From Schaalia vaccimaxillae DSM 15804 (GTDB lineage Bacteria > Actinomycetota > Actinomycetes > Actinomycetales > Actinomycetaceae): 64,000 nt of DNA. The DNA is taken from assembly GCF_000420425.1 (NCBI RefSeq), contig NZ_ATUX01000006.1:372001-436000 (forward strand), given 5' to 3'. Positions 53,204 through 61,170 of this stretch are shown in pieces (position 1 is the first letter of the stretch; each line of letters begins with the position of its first letter). The position numbers and the translations under genes were made by a program. Below the pieces are notes generated by a model. That model was given only the letters and a program-made list of their open reading frames with translations, was not told where the DNA came from and did not search any database.

Positions 53204-55570
53204 TCACTCTGCGTCGTCAGCGCCCTGCGACGACTCATCGGAGTCTTCGCGCTTACGGCGGGTACGCGTACGGGGGCGACGCTCACGACGCTCAGAACGG
53301 TCACGGCGTTCACGACGTTCGCGGCGTTCACCACCGTTGTTCTCTTGAGCAGCGGCCTCAGCCTCGGCGGCCTCACCTTCGATAACAGCGTGCAAGCTGA
53401 GCTTTCCACGGTCACCGATCTCGGCGATCTCAACCTCGACCTGCTGACCGACCTGGAGGACCTCGTCCACCGACTCGATGCGGTTGCCGCCCACTAGGCG
53501 ACGAACCTGCGAAATGTGCAGCAGGCCGTCCTTGCCGGGGGTCAAGGAAACGAAGGCTCCGAAAGAGGTCGTCTTGACGACGGTTCCCACGAAGCGTTCG
53601 CCCACCTCAGGCATCTGCGGGTTGGCGATCTGGTTGACCATCGCACGAGCAGCCTCGGCGGATTCACCGTTGGCGGATGCGATGTAGACGGTGCCGTCGT
53701 CTTCAATGGTGACGTCAGCGCCAGTGTCTTCCTGGATCTGGTTGATCATCTTGCCCTTGGGGCCAATGACCTCGCCAATCTTGTCGACGGGCACCTTGAC
53801 GGTGATGATGCGAGGAGCGTGGGCGCTCATCTCATCGGGACCATCGATTGCTTGGTTGATGAGATCGAGGATTGCCAGGCGGGCGTCGCGGGCTTGGGCC
53901 AACGCGGCGCGCAGTACCTGGGAGTCAATGCCGTCGAGCTTGGTGTCCAGCTGAAGGGCGGTAATGAAGTCCTTGGTGCCGGCGACCTTGAAGTCCATGT
54001 CGCCAAAGCCGTCTTCAGCACCCAGGATGTCAGTCAGAGTGACGGACTTCTGGACGCCGTCAATCTCGCCGGTCATCAGACCCATTGCGATGCCTGCGAC
54101 GGGAGCGCGCAGCGGCACGCCAGCTTGCAGCATCGACAGGGTCGAGGCGCAAACCGATCCCATCGAGGACGAGCCGTTAGATCCCATAGTTTCGGAGACC
54201 TGACGGATGGCGTAGGGGAAGTCTTCACGTGAAGGCAGGACGGGCACGAGGGCGCGCTCTGCCAGGTCACCGTGACCGATTTCGCGGCGCTTGGGCGAAC
54301 CCACGCGGCCCACCTCACCGGTGGAGAAGGGCGCGAAGTTGTACTGGTGCATGTAGCGTTTGGAGTTGACCGGCGACAGGTTGTCGATCTGCTGCTCCAT
54401 GCGCAGCATGGCCAGAGTCGTCACACCCAGAATCTGGGTTTCACCGCGCTGGAACAGGGCCGAACCGTGGACGCGCGGCAGGACCTCAACCTCAGCGGAC
54501 AGGGAGCGGATCTGACGCGGGGTGCGTCCATCCATACGGATTTCTTCGCGCAGAGTGCGCTGGCGAATCGTCTGCTTTTCGAGGGAACGGAAGGCGGCCT
54601 TGAGTTCCTTTTCCGAGTCGGGGAAGCGTTCGTCCAAAGCACCGAGCATTTCATGCTTGACGGCATCGCAGGCCTCGTCCCGAGCCAGCTTGCCTTCGGT
54701 CAGCAGAGCCTTGGCGAGCTTATCGCCGACGTAGTCCTCGACGGCCGCGTACTGCTCGTCGGTGTAGTCAAGGAAGAGCGGGAAGTCAACAGTTTCCTTC
54801 GAAGCCTTGGCAGCAACCTGCATCTGAGCTTCACACAGGGCCTTAATGAAAGGCTTAGCGGCTTCAAGACCGTCTGCGACAACCTCTTCGGTGGGGGCCT
54901 TGGCGCCCGCTTCAATGAGGTCGACCTCGTTGGCGCCACCGCCGGCCTCGACCATCATGATGGCGACGTCTTCAGAGCCGTCTTCCTTAGTGACGACGCG
55001 GCCTGCGACGACAATGTTGAAGACGGAGCGCTCCAGCTCAGACCAACGCGGGAAAGCAACCCACTGGTCATCGATGAGCGCCAGGCGGGTGCCACCGATC
55101 GGCCCGGTGAAAGGCAGACCTGCGATCTGAGTGGACATGGATGCGGCATTAATAGCCAGGACGTCGTATGCGTCGTCGGGGTGGATCGTCAGAACGGTTT
55201 CAACGACCTGAACCTCATTGCGCAGGCCCTTGACGAATCCGGGGCGCAGGGGTCGGTCGATGAGGCGGGCTGCCAGAATAGCTTCGGTTCCAGCGCGGCC
55301 TTCACGGCGGAAGAACGATCCGGGGATGCGGCCAGCCGCATACTGACGTTCTTCAACGTCCACGGTCAGCGGGAAGAAATCGAATTGATCCTTGGGGTTC
55401 TTGCCAACTGTCGTAGCTGACAGAACGGTGGTCTCATCATCGAGGTACGCCAGGGCTGCACCTGCGGCCTGCTTGGCGAGGCGTCCGGTCTCGAAGCGCA
55501 CTGTGCGCTTGCCGAACTTGCCATTGTCAATAGTCGCCTCTGCGGCGACGATGTCTGTGCCTTCCATCAT
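53204..55570 (-). CDS. pnp: Polyribonucleotide nucleotidyltransferase (PNPase)
   Basis: Phosphorolytic 3'-5' exoribonuclease. The start is ATG at 55570 (with a second ATG at 55567), preceded by AAGGAGAG. The 788-residue protein has two RNase PH domains, with GGAPIRAPVAG-like active-site region [13 protein letters not shown], a KH domain ([17 protein letters not shown]) and an S1 domain ([20 protein letters not shown]). A basic Arg/Glu-rich C-terminal tail of about 45 residues is typical of actinobacterial enzymes. It follows rpsO. Confidence 0.97.
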   Translation of the reverse strand: MMEGTDIVAAEATIDNGKFGKRTVRFETGRLAKQAAGAALAYLDDETTVLSATTVGKNPKDQFDFFPLTVDVEERQYAAGRIPGSFFRREGRAGTEAILAARLIDRPLRPGFVKGLRNEVQVVETVLTIHPDDAYDVLAINAASMSTQIAGLPFTGPIGGTRLALIDDQWVAFPRWSELERSVFNIVVAGRVVTKEDGSEDVAIMMVEAGGGANEVDLIEAGAKAPTEEVVADGLEAAKPFIKALCEAQMQVAAKASKETVDFPLFLDYTDEQYAAVEDYVGDKLAKALLTEGKLARDEACDAVKHEMLGALDERFPDSEKELKAAFRSLEKQTIRQRTLREEIRMDGRTPRQIRSLSAEVEVLPRVHGSALFQRGETQILGVTTLAMLRMEQQIDNLSPVNSKRYMHQYNFAPFSTGEVGRVGSPKRREIGHGDLAERALVPVLPSREDFPYAIRQVSETMGSNGSSSMGSVCASTLSMLQAGVPLRAPVAGIAMGLMTGEIDGVQKSVTLTDILGAEDGFGDMDFKVAGTKDFITALQLDTKLDGIDSQVLRAALAQARDARLAILDLINQAIDGPDEMSAHAPRIITVKVPVDKIGEVIGPKGKMINQIQEDTGADVTIEDDGTVYIASANGESAEAARAMVNQIANPQMPEVGERFVGTVVKTTSFGAFVSLTPGKDGLLHISQVRRLVGGNRIESVDEVLQVGQQVEVEIAEIGDRGKLSLHAVIEGEAAEAEAAAQENNGGERRERRERRDRSERRERRPRTRTRRKREDSDESSQGADDAE

Positions 55571-55777
55571 GGTGGCATCTCTCCTTGTTTCGAACGAATG
55601 CGCGCTCTGCTTCGGCCTTCGATCGAAGTCCACGGCGTCGATTCCTTTTCGGATTGTCCGTGAACCACTGTCGAAAACCGGCGGCTTCCACGCGCGGTTT
55701 GAACTGTGATTCGGGTCCTGGCAAAAGATGTCCCTGCAGGGATCGAGCCCGTGAAGGCGTTTGCCGGACGTAGCGAA

Positions 55778-55808
55778 CCGGCCCGGTCCCTTGAAGGGAT
55801 CGGGCCGG
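55778..55808 (-). terminator. rpsO-pnp intercistronic hairpin
   Basis: A 14-position stem (55778-55791 with 55795-55808, one wobble) immediately after the rpsO stop; no T-tract. It may attenuate read-through into pnp. A separate 12-bp palindrome TCCCTGCAGGGA lies in the pnp leader near 55730. Confidence 0.6.
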
Positions 55809-55815
55809 CAATGGG

Positions 55816-56085
55816 TCAGCGGCGCAGGCCCAGACGCTCGATGAGGGAGCGGTAACGCTCAATATCGATGTCGGCCAGGTAGCCGAGGAGACGACGGCGT
55901 CGTCCGACCAGCAGAAGCAGGCCACGACGGGAGTGGTGGTCATGCTTGTGGGTCTTGAAGTGCTCGGTCAGGTCCTTGATGCGGCGCGACAGCAGCGCAA
56001 TCTGGACCTCGGGAGAACCAGTGTCGCCCTCGTGAGTCGCGTACTCGGCGATGATCTGGTCCTTGACTTCCTTGCTCAGCGGCAC
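55816..56085 (-). CDS. rpsO: 30S ribosomal protein S15
   Basis: Primary-binding small-subunit protein contacting the 16S rRNA central domain. The start is chosen as GTG at 56085 (reading [19 protein letters not shown] next), preceded by AAGGAG; this gives exactly the usual 89 residues. An upstream in-frame Met at 56127 would add a non-homologous extension. The core motif [17 protein letters not shown] and the C-terminal LRRLL/YL region are intact. Confidence 0.97.
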   Translation of the reverse strand: MPLSKEVKDQIIAEYATHEGDTGSPEVQIALLSRRIKDLTEHFKTHKHDHHSRRGLLLLVGRRRRLLGYLADIDIERYRSLIERLGLRR

Positions 56086-56267
56086 AGGCTTCTCCTTATA
56101 ACTCGTTGCGCGGGGCTCCGGGGCCACTCCCCGAGGCGGACATTCCGCGGCCGATCTGACGGCCTCCCTAGGCTAACACGGCACCGACGCGGCAATTCTG
56201 TGCTGGACAGTTGCTCCGGTCACCATCGACTGTGGGATCGCACACTCAAACGTGAGTCGCTCCACCT

Positions 56268-56290
56268 GCATTGACTCGCCGAGTCAATGC
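56268..56290 (-). terminator. Perfect inverted repeat downstream of the toxin cassette
   Basis: 10-bp arms GCATTGACTC/GAGTCAATGC with a 3-nt loop, about 40 bases after the last cassette gene. It could be its terminator or an operator; no T-tract follows. Confidence 0.45.
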
Positions 56291-56328
56291 CAGTGCTCTG
56301 ACTAGACCCTGGGGAACGTCGGGCAAAA

Positions 56329-56676
56329 TTAGATGGCGTCGAACTCTGCGGCCGGCTGGTATCGGAAGGTAGCGGATCCTCCACCGGATCCAACCTCGCC
56401 GGGAAGCATGACCGATGGCACCACGTCAATCAACGTGAAACTTCCAGCTTTCGGATCGGCAACGGTATCGCCCAGTCTCAAAATCGTTCGAGGAAAACCG
56501 CCGACCCCATCGAGATCCACACCCCTAACGGATGCGACGAGCTCACCATTTTGAACCCAGGTGCGGCTTACGGTGTAGGACGGGAATCCGGACGGAGACG
56601 GTGAGTATCGGCCGGAAACTTCAATCACAATGATTCTGTCGTTGCTGTGGTCCATGGATATTCGCCCACCCATCAC
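56329..56676 (-). CDS. Unrecognised small protein, candidate immunity protein of the calpain-like toxin
   Basis: I do not recognise a family. The reading frame gives 115 residues from a GTG at 56676, which overlaps the protease gene stop by 4 bp; an ATG at 56655 with GGTGGG upstream would give 108 residues. The protein has no signal peptide or membrane segment, is rich in beta-forming residues (DRIIVIEVSGRY, SYTVSRTWVQNGELVASVRGV, SFTLIDVVPSVML) and has a glycine-rich turn near its end, so a small soluble beta fold is likely. Position as the last, coupled gene of a toxin-like operon suggests an inhibitor/immunity role. This is inference. Confidence 0.6.
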   Translation of the reverse strand: MMGGRISMDHSNDRIIVIEVSGRYSPSPSGFPSYTVSRTWVQNGELVASVRGVDLDGVGGFPRTILRLGDTVADPKAGSFTLIDVVPSVMLPGEVGSGGGSATFRYQPAAEFDAI

Positions 56677-58034
56677 AACCTACAGTCCGCAAGGACTGCC
56701 ATTGCGGCGTTGCGCCCGAATTCGTCCCACCCAATGCTGAAGGTGCCACCAAGGACGGTATTGCCGGCAACCGGACAGTTCTCACCCCAGGGGTTGTGCA
56801 AAGTCAGCGCAGATGCGGTGGCATCCAAAATTGCGTATGAATGCATGGACTCAATTTCAACTGCGACTGGCTTGCCATCAATGCGGACATGGGCTATGCC
56901 AACTCCCCCATTGGACTGGGACCCACCAAAACCAAATTGCCCCATCGAGGCAGTCACGCATTGTCCGGATCGGACGGCCTCGATGATCGCTTGGCGCGCA
57001 TCCACACCGTACACTGCCTCACCCGCGCTGTCTTCGTCACCTGCATAGACGACTTGCGACCTGCCCACCAGAAGGTCAGAGACTGCGCACACATAACCGG
57101 CATAGTTGCCCGTGGATGCAGCTTCGCCTGAGGAATGGTACTGCCCGACAGCCGCTTCGAGGACGCCAGCAACATTCGCCCCGCCGATACCATTTCCTTG
57201 GACACCATTGGCGTAAACCTCGGTGACCAAGATGTCGTATTCGAAGGAGGATTCTGATCGAGACGACGTATCGCGCAGCGTCACCGTATATCCATCCTGA
57301 GCGCCGCGAGCATCGAAATGTGGGCGCATAATCGAACGGATGTGTCGACGTCCCACCTTGGAAGCCATGAGGGCCTGGACGACCGACACCAGGTGACAGT
57401 CACCAATACCCCCTTGTCTCACCGAGGTGTAGTCGGGAGCCACCAGCTCAGTATTAATCCGTTCGAAGTCCGAAGACGTCAGTGCAACGGTCCGATTCGC
57501 CATGCTCATGGCTTGGCGCTCTTCAATCACATCGTCTGGATCGAGAGCTTTTCCGAGTTCCCTCGCGCAATCATGCGACGCCTCTTTAGCTTTTTCAATG
57601 AGTTCTAAGTAGGCAGCTCGGATGGCCGTAACCTCGTTAGAACAGTCGAGGAGCTGTTCGATGCGTTCACCGACCGGCAGCCCTGTCAGCCGCGCGTCGT
57701 AGGCCAGCATCTGGTCTTCTAGCTGGCTGGCACGACGTTCAAGATCTTCCAGTGTCCATCCGTAGCGGTTAATGGCTTGTGCTCCGGCATCTACACCGTC
57801 GACGAGCTCAATCCACGCTTTCCGCATCGTTTCGTGCTGCTGAGAAAAGGAGTCGGCGACCGCACCGTCAAGGGACTGAGCGACCCGCGGTAGATCTTGG
57901 ATCCGCGTTTCTTCTTCGGAAAGCGCTTCCTTAAGTGCCTGCACTTCGGCTTCAATACCGAATACTTTGCTCGAAGATCCAGGAATACCTGGCAGCGCGT
58001 CGACGTAGGTGCCGATCAGGTTGGTCTTGCTCAC
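56673..58034 (-). CDS. Type VII-associated calpain-family (C2) cysteine protease, putative polymorphic toxin
   Basis: 453 residues from a GTG at 58034 that overlaps the previous stop by 4 bp and follows GGGGGAG. The N-terminal half (1-170) is helical with a short PGIPG motif near 15-19 and a repeated Ala-rich helix pattern ending in NRYGWTLEDLERRASQ, resembling T7SS-targeting/LXG-like regions. The C-terminal half is a calpain-type protease: QGGIGDCHLVSVVQAL carries Gln207 (oxyanion hole) and Cys213 exactly six residues apart; MHSYAILDA carries His398; LHNPWGE carries Asn414. All catalytic positions are present, so activity is expected. No Ca-binding EF-hand is seen. A secreted effector acting on rival cells is inferred. 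Confidence 0.82.
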   Translation of the reverse strand: MSKTNLIGTYVDALPGIPGSSSKVFGIEAEVQALKEALSEEETRIQDLPRVAQSLDGAVADSFSQQHETMRKAWIELVDGVDAGAQAINRYGWTLEDLERRASQLEDQMLAYDARLTGLPVGERIEQLLDCSNEVTAIRAAYLELIEKAKEASHDCARELGKALDPDDVIEERQAMSMANRTVALTSSDFERINTELVAPDYTSVRQGGIGDCHLVSVVQALMASKVGRRHIRSIMRPHFDARGAQDGYTVTLRDTSSRSESSFEYDILVTEVYANGVQGNGIGGANVAGVLEAAVGQYHSSGEAASTGNYAGYVCAVSDLLVGRSQVVYAGDEDSAGEAVYGVDARQAIIEAVRSGQCVTASMGQFGFGGSQSNGGVGIAHVRIDGKPVAVEIESMHSYAILDATASALTLHNPWGENCPVAGNTVLGGTFSIGWDEFGRNAAMAVLADCRL

Positions 58035-58339
58035 TGCTCCCCCGATAGCCGAGCCACAGTTTTCTTGAAGGAGGCTTCCAAGTCTTCCTCGTTGCCGGTC
58101 GAGGCGCGCACCGAGTGGCGCACGAAAGATGCGATGTTCTCGCTCCACTGTGCAGCAAGCTGAGTCCGTTCAACTACTGATCCAAGAAAACGCCCATAGG
58201 CCGCATCCAACAGATCGTTGCCAAAAACACCGGCAACGGCAGCGTCAGGAATTGGCTCATTAAGAGCTGCTGCACTGATGTCATCCAAGCGTTTAGCCAG
58301 CTCAGCCATTTCGCCTGAATCGAGTGAGAACCCGCTCAT
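58031..58339 (-). CDS. WXG100-like small helical protein, putative type VII secretion partner
   Basis: 102 residues from an ATG at 58339 with AAGGAAG upstream; a longer frame to 58552 runs into ribF and is rejected. Two predicted helices (about 7-26 and 44-78) are separated by a turn at AGVFGND, where WXG100 proteins carry Trp-X-Gly, so the hallmark Trp is replaced. The amphipathic Ala-rich pattern (SGEMAELAKRLDDISAAAL, VERTQLAAQWSENIASFVRHSV) resembles ESX/EspC-type proteins. Its stop overlaps the protease start. It likely pairs with the N-terminal domain of the protease for export. Confidence 0.72.
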   Translation of the reverse strand: MSGFSLDSGEMAELAKRLDDISAAALNEPIPDAAVAGVFGNDLLDAAYGRFLGSVVERTQLAAQWSENIASFVRHSVRASTGNEEDLEASFKKTVARLSGEQ

Positions 58340-58355
58340 CGCTTCCTTTTCGATC

Positions 58356-58431
58356 GAATCACGTTGCTCAGTTACTATACCTGTTTCACACGGCCACTCC
58401 CTGTGAATCAGGGCGGGAAATGGTGATTCAC
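58356..58431 (-). promoter_or_regulatory. Candidate promoter and repeated GTGATTC-type sites of the toxin cassette
   Basis: TATAGT at 58374-58379 (minus strand) is a good -10 about 35 bases before the first gene; no clear -35 is seen. GAATCAC occurs at 58356-58362 and an inverted pair GTGAATCA/TGATTCAC at 58403-58410 and 58424-58431. These flank the -10 and could be regulator sites; the inverted pair also lies just after the ribF stop and might end ribF transcription. Confidence 0.45.
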
Positions 58432-58448
58432 GCGGTATTCGGTGGGTT

Positions 58449-59438
58449 CTAGTGAGCAGTGACCGACTGAGGATCAACACGACCTGCCACTGCCACGCCC
58501 AGCACCGAGGCCGTCCTGCGCAGGTCATCGTCCATTTGCTCGAGCAACCCATCTAAGGAATCAAAGCTCAGCATGGGGCGAATTCGTGACACGAATGTCA
58601 CAGCGATTTTCTCGCCGTAGAGATTTAAGTCTGATCGGCCGAGCACATGCGCTTCGACAGTTCGATTCTTGCCTTCAAAGTGCGGATTCGTACCCACTGA
58701 GATTGCAGCGGGAAGAAACTCCGTCGATGCCGTACCGGGAACCTGGCGCACAACCCATCCCGCGTACACGCCGTCGCCAGGTACGACTCCTTCAATGTCT
58801 TGGCCAAGGTTTGCTGTGGGAAAACCCAGCTGACGTCCACGCTTGAAACCATGTTCGACAACGCCGTGAATCCTGTGCAGATGTCCCAGTACCCGCGCAG
58901 CTCCCGCCACATCACCCAGCTCCAGTAACTCCCTGACCCACGAGGACGACCAGCGTCGGCCTTCAGCGGCTTCAATGTCGGTGACCATGACGACGTCGAA
59001 GCCGTGGGCACGACCTAGGGCGCGCAAAGTTTCGACTGTTCCGGAATTTCCTCGCCCAAAGCGGAAGTCTTCTCCCACCACCACCTCGACCGCTCCCAGA
59101 CGGTCAACGAGGTACTCAACGACAAACTCTTCGGGTTCTAAGGAATAGACCGAAGCGTCATAGTGGACCACCAGCGTAGCCTCCAGTCCTGAGGCTGCCA
59201 TTGCGTCAAGACGATCTTGGAGGGCACAGATCAATTGGAGACCGTCCTCAGGACGGTGTACCTGCCTGGGGTGCGGATCGAAAGTGACGGCAACGGCCGA
59301 TACATGCTGACGTTTGGCTCGATCAACACAGGTGGCGATGACCTTTTTGTGTCCGTTGTGCATCCCATCGAAGTTGCCAATGGTCACTACAGATTTCAGG
59401 GCTCCTGGGACCTCAGAGCAGTCAGTCCATGTGAGCAT
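58449..59438 (-). CDS. ribF: Bifunctional riboflavin kinase/FAD synthetase
   Basis: Makes FMN then FAD from riboflavin. The 329-residue protein has an N-terminal nucleotidyltransferase domain (TIGNFDGMHNGHKKVI, VTFDPHPRQVH, GEDFRFGRGNSG) and a C-terminal riboflavin kinase domain (GFKRGRQLGFPTANLG, PAAISVGTNPHFEG, LYGEKIAVTFVSRIRPM). Its ATG overlaps the truB stop by one base (TAATG). In relatives rpsO usually comes next; here a toxin-like cassette intervenes. Confidence 0.96.
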   Translation of the reverse strand: MLTWTDCSEVPGALKSVVTIGNFDGMHNGHKKVIATCVDRAKRQHVSAVAVTFDPHPRQVHRPEDGLQLICALQDRLDAMAASGLEATLVVHYDASVYSLEPEEFVVEYLVDRLGAVEVVVGEDFRFGRGNSGTVETLRALGRAHGFDVVMVTDIEAAEGRRWSSSWVRELLELGDVAGAARVLGHLHRIHGVVEHGFKRGRQLGFPTANLGQDIEGVVPGDGVYAGWVVRQVPGTASTEFLPAAISVGTNPHFEGKNRTVEAHVLGRSDLNLYGEKIAVTFVSRIRPMLSFDSLDGLLEQMDDDLRRTASVLGVAVAGRVDPQSVTAH

Positions 59439-60472
59439 TAGTGATCTCCTTGGAAGACAAGTGTGGTTTTCAATCGTCCGTTATCGATCTCGACAAGGCC
59501 AAGGACCTGGGAGTTCGGGCCGACAGCCGCGTAGCGGGTCGCCACATTCCCCTTGTCGTTAGGTTGTTGGAGGGCTTCGATGTGGGCGCGGCTACGCCGC
59601 GGTGCCTGCCCATGGACGAATCGACCAGCCTCATCGGCGTCAAGTTCAAGGATCGGGAACATGGCGGTGACCGCGTCTGCCAGGTCGATAATCGGCACGC
59701 GCGAATGCCCGGCTTCGCTGGGATCGGGCTGGTGTCCACGCTCAAGAATTGGGGCGGAGCGTTCTTCCAATTCCTCCAGGGTGAGGGCGTCTTCGATACA
59801 AAATTGGCCAACACGCGTGCGCCGCAAAGCCGTCAGATGAGCACCGCACCCCAAGTCCTGGCCGAGGTCGCGAGCCAAAGCTCGAATATACGTTCCAGAT
59901 GAGCAATCGACTTCAACCTGCACATCGACGACGGGGATAGCCTCGGCATCTGCATCGTCACTCAGTTGTGCTGTTGTGTGGAGGATCGGCCCGACCACCT
60001 CGAAACGGTCGATGGTGACGGTGCGCGCTTTGAGATGGACTTCTTGGCCTGCGCGTGCCAAAGCGTAGGCACGTTTGCCATTGACTTTAATGGCGGAGAC
60101 CGTGGACGGAACCTGCTGTATTGTTCCGCGTAATTTCGCTATCGCTGTTTCCAGTTCTCGCTCGCCCAGTTGGAGGCATCCGGCCATATGGGCGTATTCG
60201 CCCTCGGCGTCATCGGTGGTTGTCGTGGCACCTAGCCGGATGGTGGCCTGGTAACTTTTCGAATCCCCTGTCACCCAGGTCAGCAGCTTTGTTGCTTTGC
60301 CGATTCCTAACACCAGCAGACCCGTTGCCATGGGGTCCAGGGTGCCGGCATGGCCGACCTTACGTGTGGCGGCAAGCCTACGAACTTTCGACACGACATC
60401 GTGGCTTGTGATGCCTTGTGGTTTATCAATGACAACGAGGCCAGGGACCGGATTGTCCACGCGCGCAGCCAT
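59438..60472 (-). CDS. truB: tRNA pseudouridine-55 synthase
   Basis: Isomerises U55 in the T-loop of tRNAs. The 344-residue protein contains the catalytic motif GHAGTLDPMATGLL with Asp46, VDNPVPGLVVIDKPQGITSHD near the start, and a C-terminal PUA-like region. It is two bases after rbfA and coupled to ribF. Confidence 0.96.
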   Translation of the reverse strand: MAARVDNPVPGLVVIDKPQGITSHDVVSKVRRLAATRKVGHAGTLDPMATGLLVLGIGKATKLLTWVTGDSKSYQATIRLGATTTTDDAEGEYAHMAGCLQLGERELETAIAKLRGTIQQVPSTVSAIKVNGKRAYALARAGQEVHLKARTVTIDRFEVVGPILHTTAQLSDDADAEAIPVVDVQVEVDCSSGTYIRALARDLGQDLGCGAHLTALRRTRVGQFCIEDALTLEELEERSAPILERGHQPDPSEAGHSRVPIIDLADAVTAMFPILELDADEAGRFVHGQAPRRSRAHIEALQQPNDKGNVATRYAAVGPNSQVLGLVEIDNGRLKTTLVFQGDH

Positions 60473-60474
60473 TG

Positions 60475-60954
60475 TCAGTGAGCGTTCTCTTCTTCGCTGT
60501 CATCTTCGTCTTGCGCGTCGTCAAGTTCTGCGTCCTCGTCGTCACGCCGATACGGGTCTTCTTCGCCTGCATACGAGGCGCCCACTGCCGCTTGGGCGAT
60601 TTGAGCGTCCCGGGCTTTGGCTGCGGCAAGGGCATCTTCGAGGGCGGCCGCAGATTCAGGAAGCCCATCAAGGAGGAACTCCAGCGTCGGAGTCAAACGG
60701 ATACCCAAGGCTTTACCCACCTCGGAGCGAATAATGCCCTTAGCTGACTCGAAGGCTCGTCCGGCTGCGGCACGGTCATCATCATCGCCGAGAACCGTGT
60801 AGAACACCGAAGCATGCTGGAGGTCACCGGTGACGCGCACATCGGTAATGGTTACGAAACTCAAGCGAGGATCTTTCACCCTGCGTCCAAGCATGCTGGC
60901 GACCGTCTGGTGGATACGATCCTGAACCTTACGTTGGCGAGCTTCGTCTGCCAT
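60475..60954 (-). CDS. rbfA: Ribosome-binding factor A
   Basis: KH-fold factor that matures the 16S rRNA 5' end in 30S assembly. The start is [14 protein letters not shown] (60954), with GGGAGG upstream. The 159-residue product has the RbfA core (about 1-110: [29 protein letters not shown]) and a long acidic C-terminal extension of about 45 residues ending in Glu/Asp repeats, as in some actinobacteria. Confidence 0.95.
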   Translation of the reverse strand: MADEARQRKVQDRIHQTVASMLGRRVKDPRLSFVTITDVRVTGDLQHASVFYTVLGDDDDRAAAGRAFESAKGIIRSEVGKALGIRLTPTLEFLLDGLPESAAALEDALAAAKARDAQIAQAAVGASYAGEEDPYRRDDEDAELDDAQDEDDSEEENAH

Positions 60955-61115
60955 CGATACCTCCCGCACTTCTGTTCGGCACCCAACGGGCAGCCATTCG
61001 TCTTGTCTAGCCTTATCTTACGAGGTCGCCATGCCTCCGGCGTACTTGAAGTCGAGGTCAGGGTTGAGCCGTCTTCATCTCTAAGCTCGCATTGGTTAGG
61101 CCGAAAACGGAGGGC

Positions 61116-61145
61116 GGCGCCCGAAGCTCGCAAGCTCCAGGCGCC
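61116..61145 (-). terminator. Possible hairpin terminator after infB
   Basis: GGCGCC arms enclose a second AGCT-based stem with one wobble; TTTT lies shortly downstream on the minus strand. It is weaker than the others in the window. The rest of the 216-bp infB-rbfA gap shows nothing clear. Confidence 0.45.
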
Positions 61146-61170
61146 GACGTCGTGGATTTTCATCCTTCGA

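Noticed and set aside
54272-55420. 382-codon open frame on the plus strand opposite pnp
   Set aside because: It is antisense to a well-conserved gene and its composition mirrors the complementary frame; no family is recognisable.
56673-58148. Longer start (58148) for the calpain-like protease
   Set aside because: The extra 38 residues overlap the upstream gene out of frame; the GTG at 58034 has GGGGGAG and overlaps the previous stop.
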